A stretch of DNA of 64,000 nt from Candidatus Lachnoclostridium avicola (GTDB taxonomy: Bacteria > Bacillota > Clostridia > Lachnospirales > Lachnospiraceae), in assembly GCA_019114465.1 (NCBI GenBank), contig DXFM01000047.1, positions 1 to 64,000 of the forward strand. The letters are read 5' to 3'. How positions within the stretch are numbered: the first letter of the stretch is position 1; each line of letters begins with the position of its first letter. Below the pieces are notes generated by a model. It saw only the letters and a program-made list of their open reading frames with translations. It did no database searches and was not told the DNA's origin. The translations under genes and the position numbers were made by a program. This document shows positions 42,504 to 51,106 of the stretch, piece by piece.

Positions 42504-44324
42504 ATGAAAAAAATACAGACATCCGGCTGGAGAAGGGCGTGTCTGTCTGCGGGAGGAACGGTTCTGTTTCTGGCGGCGGTGCCCTTTGCAGCTTTTTACA
42601 TGATGCAGTTTCTGTTTGGGGGACTGCCCTGGGAGTATTCCCTTTCCGTTGCCCTGGGCAATGCCCTGTGCGTGGGAATGATTTACTATCCCCTCTGCGC
42701 TCTGACCGGCCGCCCGGTCCTTTCCGGCCTGACGGTAGAGATCCTGGCAGGCATCTGGGGAGCGGCCAATTATTATGTAGCTGAGTTTCGCGGAAATCCG
42801 GTGCTGCCCTGGGACTTTACTTCTCTGGGAACCGCGGCGGCGGTGTCGGGAACCTACCGGTTTGACATTACCTGGAGAATGGCACTGGTTCTGGCGGTGA
42901 CCGTCCTGCTGGGGGTGGCTGTAATCATTGGCAGGAAGCGGGCGTGGTTTCGCCTGCGCATATGGGGCCGGGCAGCGGTGCTGGCCTGCGGGATTTTCTG
43001 CGTATACACAGTCTTTCGGACAGACCGGCTGAGCCGGCTGGGGGTTTCCGCTGATGTGTGGGATCAGGCGGGTGCCTATCTGGAGCGGGGAATGGCGGGA
43101 GCTTTTGTGAGCAATCTGAAATTCCTGGATGTGGAGGTGCCGGAAAATTACTCTCCGGAGCGGGCCAGACAGCTTCTTGTGGAGGCGTCTGCCGCGGCGG
43201 ACGGAGAAGAGGGCACCCGGCTGGCGGCAGCGGGAGATCCGGTTCCAGCGGCGGAGACCCATGTGGTGCAGCCCCACATTATCGCCATTATGAATGAGTC
43301 CTGGGCAGACTTTGAAGAGTTTGGAAATCTGTCTCTGACGGACCGTGTGATGGAGTATATTCCCTCTCTGGACGCGGCCAAAGGCCACGCCTACACTTCT
43401 GTGTTCGGCGCGGGAACCAGCGCCAGCGAGTTTGAATTCCTCACAGGCAATACCATGGCGTTTCTGCCGCCGGGGAGCATTCCCTATCAGCAGTACATTC
43501 TGGAGCCGTCAGAATCCATGGCGTCTGTGCTGAAGGACAACGGATACACCTGTCTGGCCTTTCACCCGGGAGAGAGAAGTTCCTGGCAGAGAAACCAGGC
43601 CTATCCTCTGCTGGGATTTGATGAGTTTAAATGTGGGGAGGATATGAACGTGGAGGCGGCAGAGTCCCACGGATATATCAACGATCAGTCGGATTTTAAT
43701 CAGCTGATCTGGGAGTTTGAAAATCGTGATCCTGGGGAGAAGCTGTTTCTGTTCAACGTCACCATACAGAGCCACGGCAGCTACACAGACCCGGACTATC
43801 CGGCAAAGCTTCAGCTGACGGATGAGCCGGGAGAATACCCCATGGCGGAACAGTATCTGACCCTGGTCAGGGAGACGGACCAGGCCTTTGAGAAGCTGAT
43901 CCGATATTTTGAAAAGCAGGAGGAGCCGGTGCTCATCGTCATGTTCGGAGATCATCAGCCGTCGGTGGAACAGGAATTCCTGGATAAGGCCTACGGCGTG
44001 GAGCAGAAGGATATGACCATGGCCCAGTACATGGGAAAGTTCCGGGTGCCCTTTATGATCTGGAATAATTACGGCCTGGAGGTGGAGGCCCCGGAGATCA
44101 CCAGCCTGAATTTCCTGGGACAGTACGTGCTGGACTGCGTCGGGATTGACGGCGGGGAGTACAGTGATTTCCTGCGGGAGTTCCAGCAGGAGATACCGGC
44201 CCTGACCTTTTCCGGATATTTTGACAGTGAGGGAAAGGCCCACAGCCATCTGGAGACCAATGAGCTGGATGAAGTGATTGGGGAATATGAGACGGTTCAG
44301 TATTACCGGATGTTTGAGGAGTGA
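42504..44324 (+). CDS. LTA synthase-like phosphoglycerol transferase
   Basis: 606 residues. About five membrane helices in the first 190 residues are followed by an extracellular sulfatase-type domain. Metal-site and catalytic features of LtaS are recognisable: MNESWADF, GAGTSASEFE with Thr305 as the likely nucleophile, VTIQSHGSY and MFGDHQPS. The family transfers glycerol phosphate from phosphatidylglycerol to a lipid anchor or a polymer. The N-terminal membrane part differs from staphylococcal LtaS, so the acceptor is uncertain. Single gene with its own promoter. Confidence 0.85.
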   Translation: MKKIQTSGWRRACLSAGGTVLFLAAVPFAAFYMMQFLFGGLPWEYSLSVALGNALCVGMIYYPLCALTGRPVLSGLTVEILAGIWGAANYYVAEFRGNPVLPWDFTSLGTAAAVSGTYRFDITWRMALVLAVTVLLGVAVIIGRKRAWFRLRIWGRAAVLACGIFCVYTVFRTDRLSRLGVSADVWDQAGAYLERGMAGAFVSNLKFLDVEVPENYSPERARQLLVEASAAADGEEGTRLAAAGDPVPAAETHVVQPHIIAIMNESWADFEEFGNLSLTDRVMEYIPSLDAAKGHAYTSVFGAGTSASEFEFLTGNTMAFLPPGSIPYQQYILEPSESMASVLKDNGYTCLAFHPGERSSWQRNQAYPLLGFDEFKCGEDMNVEAAESHGYINDQSDFNQLIWEFENRDPGEKLFLFNVTIQSHGSYTDPDYPAKLQLTDEPGEYPMAEQYLTLVRETDQAFEKLIRYFEKQEEPVLIVMFGDHQPSVEQEFLDKAYGVEQKDMTMAQYMGKFRVPFMIWNNYGLEVEAPEITSLNFLGQYVLDCVGIDGGEYSDFLREFQQEIPALTFSGYFDSEGKAHSHLETNELDEVIGEYETVQYYRMFEE

Positions 44325-44363
44325 AAAAAGGAGAGAAGACGGTCGGAAGGCGTCTTCTCTCCT
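44324..44363 (-). terminator. Terminator of the ybaK2-proC operon
   Basis: 12-bp stem AGGAGAGAAGAC (44329-44340) with GTCTTCTCTCCT (44352-44363). The A run at 44324-44329 is a T run on the minus strand, so it ends the leftward proC transcript; on the + strand there is no T run. Confidence 0.85.
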
Positions 44364-44380
44364 GCGTTATCTGGAGATTT

Positions 44381-45172
44381 TTATTTGGATTCAATGGCGT
44401 CAATAGCATCGATCACCGCAGCCCGGAAGCCCTTTTCCTCCAGTACGGAGACACCCACAATGGTGGTTCCGCCGGGGGAGCAGACGGCGTCCTTCATGGC
44501 GCCGGGATGGGTTCCCGTCTGAAGCTGGAGTTTCCCGGTGCCTGCGATCATCTGGCTGGCAAGGCGGTAGGCCGCCGCCCGGGGAAGTCCGTGCTTCACA
44601 GCTCCGTCCGCCAGAGCCTCAATAAACATGCTGGCAAACGCGGGGCCGCAGCCGCTTAAGGTTCCGGCCACGGAGAGCTGGGAGGTCTCCACCGGCTGGA
44701 TCACAGCGATGGAGGAAAACAGCTCCTCAAATGCCTGGTAATCCTCCTCTGTCAGGGAGTGGCGGTTCTCACAGACGATAATTCCCTCCCCCACTGACAC
44801 GGGAGTGTTGGGGATGGTGCAGATCAGCCGGCTGCCGGCGGGCATGATGGCCTCATACTTTGAGAAATTCCAGCCGGCCGCCACGGATACCACAATTTTT
44901 TCCTTCAGGATATTCCAGATGGGGGCGGTGACTTCCTCGATCAGATAAGGCTTTACAGCCAGCACCACCAGGTCAGCCTCCCGTGCTACATCCTCGGCGG
45001 TGGGAAGGGGACGGAAGCCCTTCGCCTCCGTGTTTGCCTTCAGCTTTTCCCAGTGTTTTGCGCAGGCGCAGATCTGATCCGGCCTGACCGCGTCAGCTCC
45101 GATCAGCCCTTCTGCCATGGCCTGAGCCATATTTCCAAACCCGATAAATCCAATGTTCCGTACCGTACTCAT
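44381..45172 (-). CDS. proC: Pyrroline-5-carboxylate reductase
   Basis: 263 residues. N-terminal Rossmann motif IGFIGFGNMAQAM for NAD(P)H, LVVLAVKPY in the middle and the C-terminal helical domain with LSGCGPAFASMFIEALADG and a conserved SPGGTT-like segment. It makes proline from pyrroline-5-carboxylate, the last step of proline synthesis. It lies 15 bases after the YbaK-family gene on the same strand, so the two are co-transcribed. Terminator right behind. Confidence 0.96.
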   Translation of the reverse strand: MSTVRNIGFIGFGNMAQAMAEGLIGADAVRPDQICACAKHWEKLKANTEAKGFRPLPTAEDVAREADLVVLAVKPYLIEEVTAPIWNILKEKIVVSVAAGWNFSKYEAIMPAGSRLICTIPNTPVSVGEGIIVCENRHSLTEEDYQAFEELFSSIAVIQPVETSQLSVAGTLSGCGPAFASMFIEALADGAVKHGLPRAAAYRLASQMIAGTGKLQLQTGTHPGAMKDAVCSPGGTTIVGVSVLEEKGFRAAVIDAIDAIESK

Positions 45173-45187
45173 GCCAGTCAGCCTCCT

Positions 45188-45661
45188 TTACATTGCTTTG
45201 CACACGTCCACCCACTGCTTTGCGTGGGAATACTCAGCCAGCTCCTCACAGGTCAGCTCAATGGCTGAATTGGAGCTTCCCGCTGCGGGGAACACCGTCT
45301 CAAACCGCTTCATGGAATCATCCAGATAGACGTCCACATGGTCCGGGTTGGCGAAAGGACAGACTCCGCCGATGGCGTGCCCTGTCAGGCGCTCCACGTC
45401 CTCCCCGGAGAGCATCTTCGCTTTATAGCCGAAGAAATGTTTAAATTTGCTGTTGTCAATCTTCATATCTCCGGCTGTGATCACCAGAAGACAGCCGTCA
45501 CTGTCTTTCTCATAAAAGGAAAGGGTCTTGGCGATTCTGGCCGGCTCCGTTCCCACGGCCTTGGCTGCCAGCTCCACCGTGGCGCTGGAAACCGGAAATT
45601 CCAAAATGTCCCCTTCCCGTCCATACTGACGGAAATACTCACGTACCTTTTCAATTGCCAT
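45188..45661 (-). CDS. YbaK/ProX-superfamily aminoacyl-tRNA deacylase domain protein
   Basis: 157 residues. Core features of the YbaK fold: Lys45 in AKTLSFY and the GGVCPFA loop (98-104), which differs from the GGCSPIG of true YbaK at 676. Members with this loop have been grouped as YeaK- or PrdX-like editing proteins that hydrolyse mischarged tRNAs, often Ala- or Cys-tRNA(Pro) or Ser-tRNA. The operon with proC suggests a link to proline, which is inference. It has its own promoter overlapping that of topB. Confidence 0.8.
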   Translation of the reverse strand: MAIEKVREYFRQYGREGDILEFPVSSATVELAAKAVGTEPARIAKTLSFYEKDSDGCLLVITAGDMKIDNSKFKHFFGYKAKMLSGEDVERLTGHAIGGVCPFANPDHVDVYLDDSMKRFETVFPAAGSSNSAIELTCEELAEYSHAKQWVDVCKAM

Positions 45662-45733
45662 AATCTCTGCCTCTTCTCTGAAAAAATGTCAACTGCCCGC
45701 TCGGACAGCCCTGGCCAAAAACCATTGCTCATA

Positions 45734-45762
45734 ATTGTATCATTGATATTGGGAAATGTAAA
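45734..45762 (-). promoter_or_regulatory. Promoter of the ybaK2-proC operon
   Basis: Minus strand TTTACA (45762-45757), 17-base spacer, TACAAT (45739-45734). It overlaps the topB promoter on the other strand. Confidence 0.7.
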
Positions 45763-45771
45763 TGGTATAAT
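45743..45771 (+). promoter_or_regulatory. Promoter of topB
   Basis: TTGATA (45743-45748), 17-base spacer, TATAAT (45766-45771). The leader to the start codon holds a small CCGC/GCGG hairpin (45788-45800). Confidence 0.8.
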
Positions 45772-45839
45772 CTCCACGTGACCAAACCGCGCAAAGCGGA
45801 GGTGAGACCCACCAACTCAAGAAAAGAACGAGGAAGCGA

Positions 45840-47852
45840 ATGTCAAAATCATTATATATAGCAGAAAAACCAAGTGTGGCCCAGCAGTTTGCCGCTGCCT
45901 TAAAAGTTTCCGGCCGGCGGGCTGACGGCTACATCGAATCGGACGACGCCATCATCACCTGGTGCGTCGGCCACCTGATCACCATGAGTTATCCGGAGGC
46001 GTACGATCCGGCTCTGAAGCGGTGGAGTCTCTCCACCCTGCCTTTTCTCCCGAAAACTTTCAAATATGAGGTGATCGGCTCTGTTTCCAAACAATTCCGC
46101 ATTGTCAGCGGCTTATTAAACCGGCCGGATGTGGACACCATATACATATGCACCGACTCCGGGCGGGAGGGAGAGTACATTTACCGCCTGGTGGACCAGA
46201 TGGCAGGGGTCCATGGAAAGACGAGAAAGCGGGTATGGATCGATTCCCAGACGGAGGAGGAGATTCTCCGGGGAATCCGGGAGGCGAAGGACTGGTCGGA
46301 ATACGATAACCTGGCGGCCTCCGCCTATCTCAGGGCAAAGGAAGATTACCTGATGGGAATCAATTTCTCCCGTCTTCTCACTTTAAAATACGGACCGTCC
46401 ATCTCCCAGTATCTCCGCACGGACCGGACGGTGCTCTCTGTGGGCCGGGTGATGACCTGCGTTCTGGGCATGGTGGTGCGCCGGGAGCGGGAGATCCGGG
46501 AATTTGTAAAGACTCCATTTTACCGGGTGCTGGGCACCTTCGGGGATGAAACCTTCCGGCTGGAGGGAGAATGGCGGGCAGTTTCCGGCTCCCGGTATTA
46601 CCAGTCCCCCCATCTCTACAAGGAGAACGGATTCAAGGAGAAAAAATATGCCCAGGAGCTGATCGGCCGCCTGTCAGCGGTCCGCCCGGCGGAGGGAACT
46701 CTGACAAAGCTGGAAAAGAAGAGGGAGGTGAAAAATCCGCCCCTTCTCTACAATCTGGCGGAGCTGCAGAACGACTGTTCCAAAATGTTTAAGATCAGCC
46801 CCGACGAGACCCTGAAAATTGTCCAGGAGCTCTATGAGAAAAAGCTGGTCACCTATCCCAGAACGGACGCCAGAGTGCTTTCCACGGCGGTGGCAAAGGA
46901 GATTCAGAAAAATCTCAGCGGTTTAAAATCTGTGGGAGAGCTGGGAACATATGCCGGGGAGATTCTGGAAAAGGGAGCTTACCAGGGCCTGGCAAAAACC
47001 AGATATGTCAATGACAAGCAGATTACAGACCACTATGCCATCATTCCCACCGGCCAGGGCCTGGGGGCCCTGCGCAGTCTGAAGGGACTGTCCGCATCCG
47101 TTTATCAGGTGATCGTCCGCCGTTTCTTAAGTATATTTTATCCTCCGGCGGTGTACCAGAAATTCAGCCTGGAGATCCAGATGAAAGAGGGAGAGCACGG
47201 GGAGACCTTTTTCGCCAGCTACCGGGTGCTGGTGGATGAGGGATATTTGAAAGTGGCGGCGGTGCCCGGCAGAAAAAAGAAGGACGGGCAGGATAAGGAC
47301 GATGAGACGGTGCAGGCCAGCGATCCCGCGTTTCTGGAGAGGCTTCATTCCCTGAAGAAGGGGGCAGTGCTGCCGTTAAAGGGACTGGCCATCAAAGAGG
47401 GGGAGACCTCCCCGCCGAAGCGCTACACATCAGGTTCCATGATTCTGGCCATGGAAAACGCGGGTCAGCTCATCGAAGATGAGGAGCTGCGGGCCCAGAT
47501 CAAGGGAAGCGGCATCGGAACCAGCGCCACCAGGGCTGAGATCCTGAAAAAGCTGGTCAATATCAAATATCTGGCGCTGAACGGAAAAACCCAGGTGATC
47601 ACCCCCACGCTTCTGGGGGAGATGGTGTTTGACACGGTGAACGCCTCCATCCGCCAGCTTTTAAATCCGGAACTGACGGCCAGCTGGGAGAAAGGGCTGA
47701 CCTATGTGGCGGAGGGAACCATCACTTCCGATGAATATATGGAAAAATTAGAAAAATTTGTAGCCGGAAGGACCTATTATGTGTTAAAATTGAGAAATCA
47801 GTATGATCTGCGCACGGCGTTTGACGCCGCCGCTGTCAATTATAAAAAGTAA
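45840..47852 (+). CDS. topB: DNA topoisomerase III (type IA)
   Basis: 670 residues. The N-terminal TOPRIM domain begins LYIAEKPSVAQQF with the metal residues in CTDSGREGEYIY, and the catalytic tyrosine is Tyr339 in LVTYPRTD. It relaxes and decatenates DNA through single-strand passage. No C-terminal zinc fingers are present; the protein ends shortly after the core. It is chromosomal by context, next to proC, with no conjugation genes, so it is not from a plasmid-type element. GAGGAAG lies just before the ATG. Confidence 0.95.
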   Translation: MSKSLYIAEKPSVAQQFAAALKVSGRRADGYIESDDAIITWCVGHLITMSYPEAYDPALKRWSLSTLPFLPKTFKYEVIGSVSKQFRIVSGLLNRPDVDTIYICTDSGREGEYIYRLVDQMAGVHGKTRKRVWIDSQTEEEILRGIREAKDWSEYDNLAASAYLRAKEDYLMGINFSRLLTLKYGPSISQYLRTDRTVLSVGRVMTCVLGMVVRREREIREFVKTPFYRVLGTFGDETFRLEGEWRAVSGSRYYQSPHLYKENGFKEKKYAQELIGRLSAVRPAEGTLTKLEKKREVKNPPLLYNLAELQNDCSKMFKISPDETLKIVQELYEKKLVTYPRTDARVLSTAVAKEIQKNLSGLKSVGELGTYAGEILEKGAYQGLAKTRYVNDKQITDHYAIIPTGQGLGALRSLKGLSASVYQVIVRRFLSIFYPPAVYQKFSLEIQMKEGEHGETFFASYRVLVDEGYLKVAAVPGRKKKDGQDKDDETVQASDPAFLERLHSLKKGAVLPLKGLAIKEGETSPPKRYTSGSMILAMENAGQLIEDEELRAQIKGSGIGTSATRAEILKKLVNIKYLALNGKTQVITPTLLGEMVFDTVNASIRQLLNPELTASWEKGLTYVAEGTITSDEYMEKLEKFVAGRTYYVLKLRNQYDLRTAFDAAAVNYKK

Positions 47853-47912
47853 TGGGGGACGCTCAGGCAGCCAAAAGCTGCCGCCGGATCCCGGGAAGTA
47901 AGGAGAGAAATC

Positions 47913-48584
47913 ATGAAAAAAGAAGAAATGACCATCCAGGCGCTGTATGACCTGACCAATACCATCAGCCGCAAATGGCTGGAGAAATACACGTATCCGT
48001 GGGAAGTGCTTCCCCACATCGGCGAGATCATCGAGGAGATCGCGAAGATCCTTCCCGCCGGAGAGTATCAGCTCATCGGCAAGAATATGTACGTTCACAA
48101 GACGGTGAAGCTGCCGCCGACAGCAGCCATCAAGGGACCGCTGCTCATCTGTCCTGACACGGAGATCCGCACCGGCGCCTTCCTGCGGGGCAATGTGATC
48201 ATCGGAGGCGGCTGTGTCATCGGAAATTCCACAGAGATCAAGAACGCCATCCTGTTTGACCGGGTTCAGGTGCCTCATTTCAACTACATTGGAGACTCTA
48301 TCCTGGGAAGCAGGGCCCATTTCGGAGCAGGCGCCCTCACCTCCAATGTGAAGTCTGACAAGACTCTGGTGAAAGTTCACGGGGAGGACGGCGACATTGA
48401 GACCGGCCTGAAGAAATTCGGAGCTATGGTGGGAGACGGAGCGGAGATCGGCTGCAACAGCGTGCTCAATCCCGGTACCATCATCGGCAGGAATTCCAAT
48501 GTATATCCCCTGTCCAGCGTGCGCGGCTGCGTAAACGCGGATTCCATCTATAAGAAGCAGGGCGAGATCGTGGAGAAACAGTAA
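47913..48584 (+). CDS. Left-handed beta-helix acyl/nucleotidyl-transferase-like protein
   Basis: 223 residues. After about 60 helical residues the sequence shows hexapeptide-repeat pattern (LICPDTEIRTGAFLRGNVI, GCVIGNSTEI, GAMVGDGAEIGCNSV, PGTIIGRNSNV), typical of a left-handed beta-helix as in the C-terminal half of GlmU. There is no nucleotidyltransferase N-terminal domain, so names such as UDP-GlcNAc pyrophosphorylase are not supported. Proteins of this kind are usually trimeric acyltransferases or sugar-nucleotide binders. Start has AAGGAG upstream. A long hairpin follows at 48591. Confidence 0.7.
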   Translation: MKKEEMTIQALYDLTNTISRKWLEKYTYPWEVLPHIGEIIEEIAKILPAGEYQLIGKNMYVHKTVKLPPTAAIKGPLLICPDTEIRTGAFLRGNVIIGGGCVIGNSTEIKNAILFDRVQVPHFNYIGDSILGSRAHFGAGALTSNVKSDKTLVKVHGEDGDIETGLKKFGAMVGDGAEIGCNSVLNPGTIIGRNSNVYPLSSVRGCVNADSIYKKQGEIVEKQ

Positions 48585-48590
48585 GATGCT

Positions 48591-48630
48591 GTCCCTGCGC
48601 GGCTGTCAGAGAAGACGGCGGCGCAGGGAC
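48591..48630 (+). terminator. Long hairpin before hydE, possible terminator
   Basis: GTCCCTGCGC (48591-48600) pairs with GCGCAGGGAC (48621-48630), and the inner GCTGTC with GACGGC, leaving a 6-base loop. A T tract (ATTTTT) comes only 9 bases later, so it may terminate weakly or protect the hydE message. Confidence 0.5.
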
Positions 48631-48668
48631 TTCCTGCATTTTTGGGAGAAACAGAGGGGAGAAGGAAC

Positions 48669-49757
48669 ATGAATCTGAACACGAAAGAACGGACGGTTTA
48701 TCTGGCGGAAAAGCTGGCCGGGGAGGGGGATCTCTCCGATGGAGAGCTCCTGGAGCTGATCCGGGACCGGAACGGGGCGTCCGCAGAACGTCTGCGCCAG
48801 CTGGCGGGGGAGGTGAGGGACCGGGTTTACGGGAGGAAGATCTATATCCGGGGACTGATTGAATTTACCAATTACTGCAGAAACAACTGCTATTACTGCG
48901 GAATCCGCCGGGAAAATGAACATGCACAGCGCTACCGCCTGAGTGAGGAGGAGATTCTGGAGTGCTGCCGGGAAGGGTACGGGCTGGGGTTTCGCACCTT
49001 TGTGCTCCAGGGTGGAGAGGATCCCTGGTACAGCCAGGACCGGCTGGAACATCTGGTGAGGGCCATCCGCCGGGAATTTCCGGACTGCGCCATCACTCTC
49101 TCCGTGGGGGAGCGGAGCCGGGAGAGCTATGAGGCTCTGTTTGCGGCCGGCGCAGACCGGTATCTGCTCCGCCATGAGACGGCGGTGAAGAGCCACTATG
49201 AAATGCTTCATCCCCGGGAGATGAGTTTTGACCACCGGATGCAGTGCCTCCGGGATCTGAAGGACATCGGGTATCAGACAGGCTGCGGCATGATGGTACA
49301 GTCTCCAGGCCAGACCCTGGAAGATCTGGTGGCGGATCTGCGGTTTATGAAGGAATTCCGCCCCCATATGATCGGGATCGGCCCATTTCTCTCCCACAAA
49401 GACACTCCGTTCAGAGATGAGAAGAGCGGGACGGCAGAGCTGACGGTCTACCTTCTGTCTATTATCCGCCTTATGCTTCCTCAGGTGCTGCTCCCGGCCA
49501 CCACGGCTCTGGGAACTGCGGAGGAAGGGGGACGGAAGCTGGGAGTGCTGGCAGGAGCCAACGTGGTGATGCCAAATCTGTCCCCCGCGGGGGTGAGAAA
49601 AAAGTACATGCTGTATGACAACAAGCTGTCCGGCGGCTCTGAGGCTGCGGAACATCTGGATCTTTTAAAGAAGGAGATGGGCTCCATCGGGTTTGCGGTG
49701 GCGGTGGACCGGGGCGACAGTCTTATGGACAGCGGAGAGGACGACAAGGAGGAATAG
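48669..49757 (+). CDS. hydE: [FeFe]-hydrogenase maturase HydE (radical SAM)
   Basis: 362 residues. The radical SAM cluster motif is Cys70-x3-Cys74-x2-Cys77 (NYCRNNCYYCG), followed by FVLQGGED typical of HydE and the BioB-like fold. HydE helps to build the dithiomethylamine bridge of the H-cluster. The hydF gene follows after three bases. The ATG at 48669 follows GAAGGA; an earlier ATG at 48642 lies next to the hairpin without a site. hydG is not in the window. Confidence 0.95.
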   Translation: MNLNTKERTVYLAEKLAGEGDLSDGELLELIRDRNGASAERLRQLAGEVRDRVYGRKIYIRGLIEFTNYCRNNCYYCGIRRENEHAQRYRLSEEEILECCREGYGLGFRTFVLQGGEDPWYSQDRLEHLVRAIRREFPDCAITLSVGERSRESYEALFAAGADRYLLRHETAVKSHYEMLHPREMSFDHRMQCLRDLKDIGYQTGCGMMVQSPGQTLEDLVADLRFMKEFRPHMIGIGPFLSHKDTPFRDEKSGTAELTVYLLSIIRLMLPQVLLPATTALGTAEEGGRKLGVLAGANVVMPNLSPAGVRKKYMLYDNKLSGGSEAAEHLDLLKKEMGSIGFAVAVDRGDSLMDSGEDDKEE

Positions 49758-49760
49758 AAA

Positions 49761-51026
49761 ATGGGATTGAATGATACACCGTCGGCCGAGCGGGTGCATA
49801 TCGGCTTTTTCGGGCGCAGGAATGCGGGAAAATCCAGCCTGGTCAATGCGGTGACCGGTCAGGAGCTGTCAGTGGTCTCTCCGGTGAAGGGGACGACCAC
49901 CGATCCGGTTTACAAGTCCATGGAGCTTCTGCCCCTGGGCCCGGTGGTGATCATGGACACTCCCGGTTCCGATGACGAGGGGGAACTGGGAGAGCTGCGG
50001 GTGAAGAAGACTGCGGAGACTCTGGGAAGGACGGACTGCGCCGTGCTGGTGGTGGACGGAGAGAGAGGAATGACCGACAGGGAGTGGGAGCTGGTCCGCA
50101 TGTTCCAGGAGAGGAAGATTCCCTTCCTGGTGGCGTGGAATAAAGCGGATCTGGCGAATGAAGCGGGAGACGGACCGAAGGCGGAGAGCCTGGCCTCCGA
50201 TCCGCGCCTTGGGGGAACTCCAGTCCTGGGAGTCAGCGCGGTGACGGGAGCGGGCATTCGGGAGCTGAAGGAAAAGATTGCGGAGACTGCCTTAAAAGAT
50301 CGGGAAGGGCGGGAGAACAAAGGACTTCTGGGAGGTCTTCTCACCCAGGGCCAGACGGCGGTTCTGGTGATTCCCATTGATGAATCGGCGCCGAAGGGAC
50401 GGATCATTCTGCCTCAGCAGCAGGCGATCCGGGATATTCTGGATTCCGGGGCCTTCGCCATAACCACCAGGGATACGGAGCTGGGAGAGCTGATGGAGAA
50501 ACTGATCCGCACTTCCAGCCTGCCGGATCTGGTGATCACGGACAGTCAGGCCTTCGGGAAGGTGAAAGATCTGGTTCCCAGAGAGGTGCCCCTCACCTCA
50601 TTTTCCATTCTCATGGCCCGTTACAAGGGATTTCTCACAGATGCGGTCCGGGGGGCCGCAGCCATCCGGAAGCTGAGAGATGGGGACCGGGTGCTGATTT
50701 CCGAGGGCTGCACCCATCACCGCCAGTGCAACGACATCGGCACAGTGAAAATTCCCCGCCTGCTGAAAAAGACTACGGGAAAGGATCTGGAGATTTCCAC
50801 TTCCTCCGGCCGGGAATTTCCGGAGGATTTAAGCCCCTTCCGCCTGGTGATCCACTGCGGCGGCTGTATGCTCAACGAGCGGGAAGTGGAGTTTCGGAGA
50901 GACCGGGCAAAGGCCCAGGGAGTTCCCTTCACCAATTATGGGATCGCCCTGGCGGGTATGAACGGCATTCTCGGTCGGAGCATAGAAATGTTTCCGGAGC
51001 TGAAAGGAATTTCGCAGGAGTTTTAA
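49761..51026 (+). CDS. hydF: [FeFe]-hydrogenase maturation GTPase HydF
   Basis: 421 residues. N-terminal GTPase domain with P-loop GRRNAGKSS (18-26), switch DTPGSDDEG and NKAD; a central dimerisation domain; C-terminal cluster domain with Cys317-x-His319 and, 45 residues later, His365-Cys366-x2-Cys369, the HydF [4Fe-4S] signature. It is the scaffold that delivers the diiron unit to HydA. Co-transcribed with hydE. No hydrogenase structural gene is in the window. Confidence 0.96.
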   Translation: MGLNDTPSAERVHIGFFGRRNAGKSSLVNAVTGQELSVVSPVKGTTTDPVYKSMELLPLGPVVIMDTPGSDDEGELGELRVKKTAETLGRTDCAVLVVDGERGMTDREWELVRMFQERKIPFLVAWNKADLANEAGDGPKAESLASDPRLGGTPVLGVSAVTGAGIRELKEKIAETALKDREGRENKGLLGGLLTQGQTAVLVIPIDESAPKGRIILPQQQAIRDILDSGAFAITTRDTELGELMEKLIRTSSLPDLVITDSQAFGKVKDLVPREVPLTSFSILMARYKGFLTDAVRGAAAIRKLRDGDRVLISEGCTHHRQCNDIGTVKIPRLLKKTTGKDLEISTSSGREFPEDLSPFRLVIHCGGCMLNEREVEFRRDRAKAQGVPFTNYGIALAGMNGILGRSIEMFPELKGISQEF

Positions 51027-51047
51027 CCGGTCTTCCGCAACAGAAAA

Positions 51048-51092
51048 GAAGAGCTTTTCGTCATTCTCTTCAGAGAGTGGGAAAAGCTCTTC
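51048..51092. terminator. Terminator between hydF and upp
   Basis: 12-bp perfect stem GAAGAGCTTTTC (51048-51059) with GAAAAGCTCTTC (51081-51092). Short T-rich tails on both strands; serves two convergent transcripts. Confidence 0.75.
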
Positions 51093-51106
51093 CAGTCTGG
51101 TCTGTT

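Noticed and set aside
45778-45839. Riboswitch in the topB leader
   Set aside because: The leader has a CCGC/GCGG hairpin and a GGTG/CACC stem, but it is too short and does not match the fluoride, guanidine, preQ1 or purine consensus as I know them.
45840-47852. topB as a marker of an integrative conjugative element
   Set aside because: No relaxase, type IV secretion or integrase genes lie nearby, and flanking genes (proC, hydEF) are chromosomal housekeeping genes.
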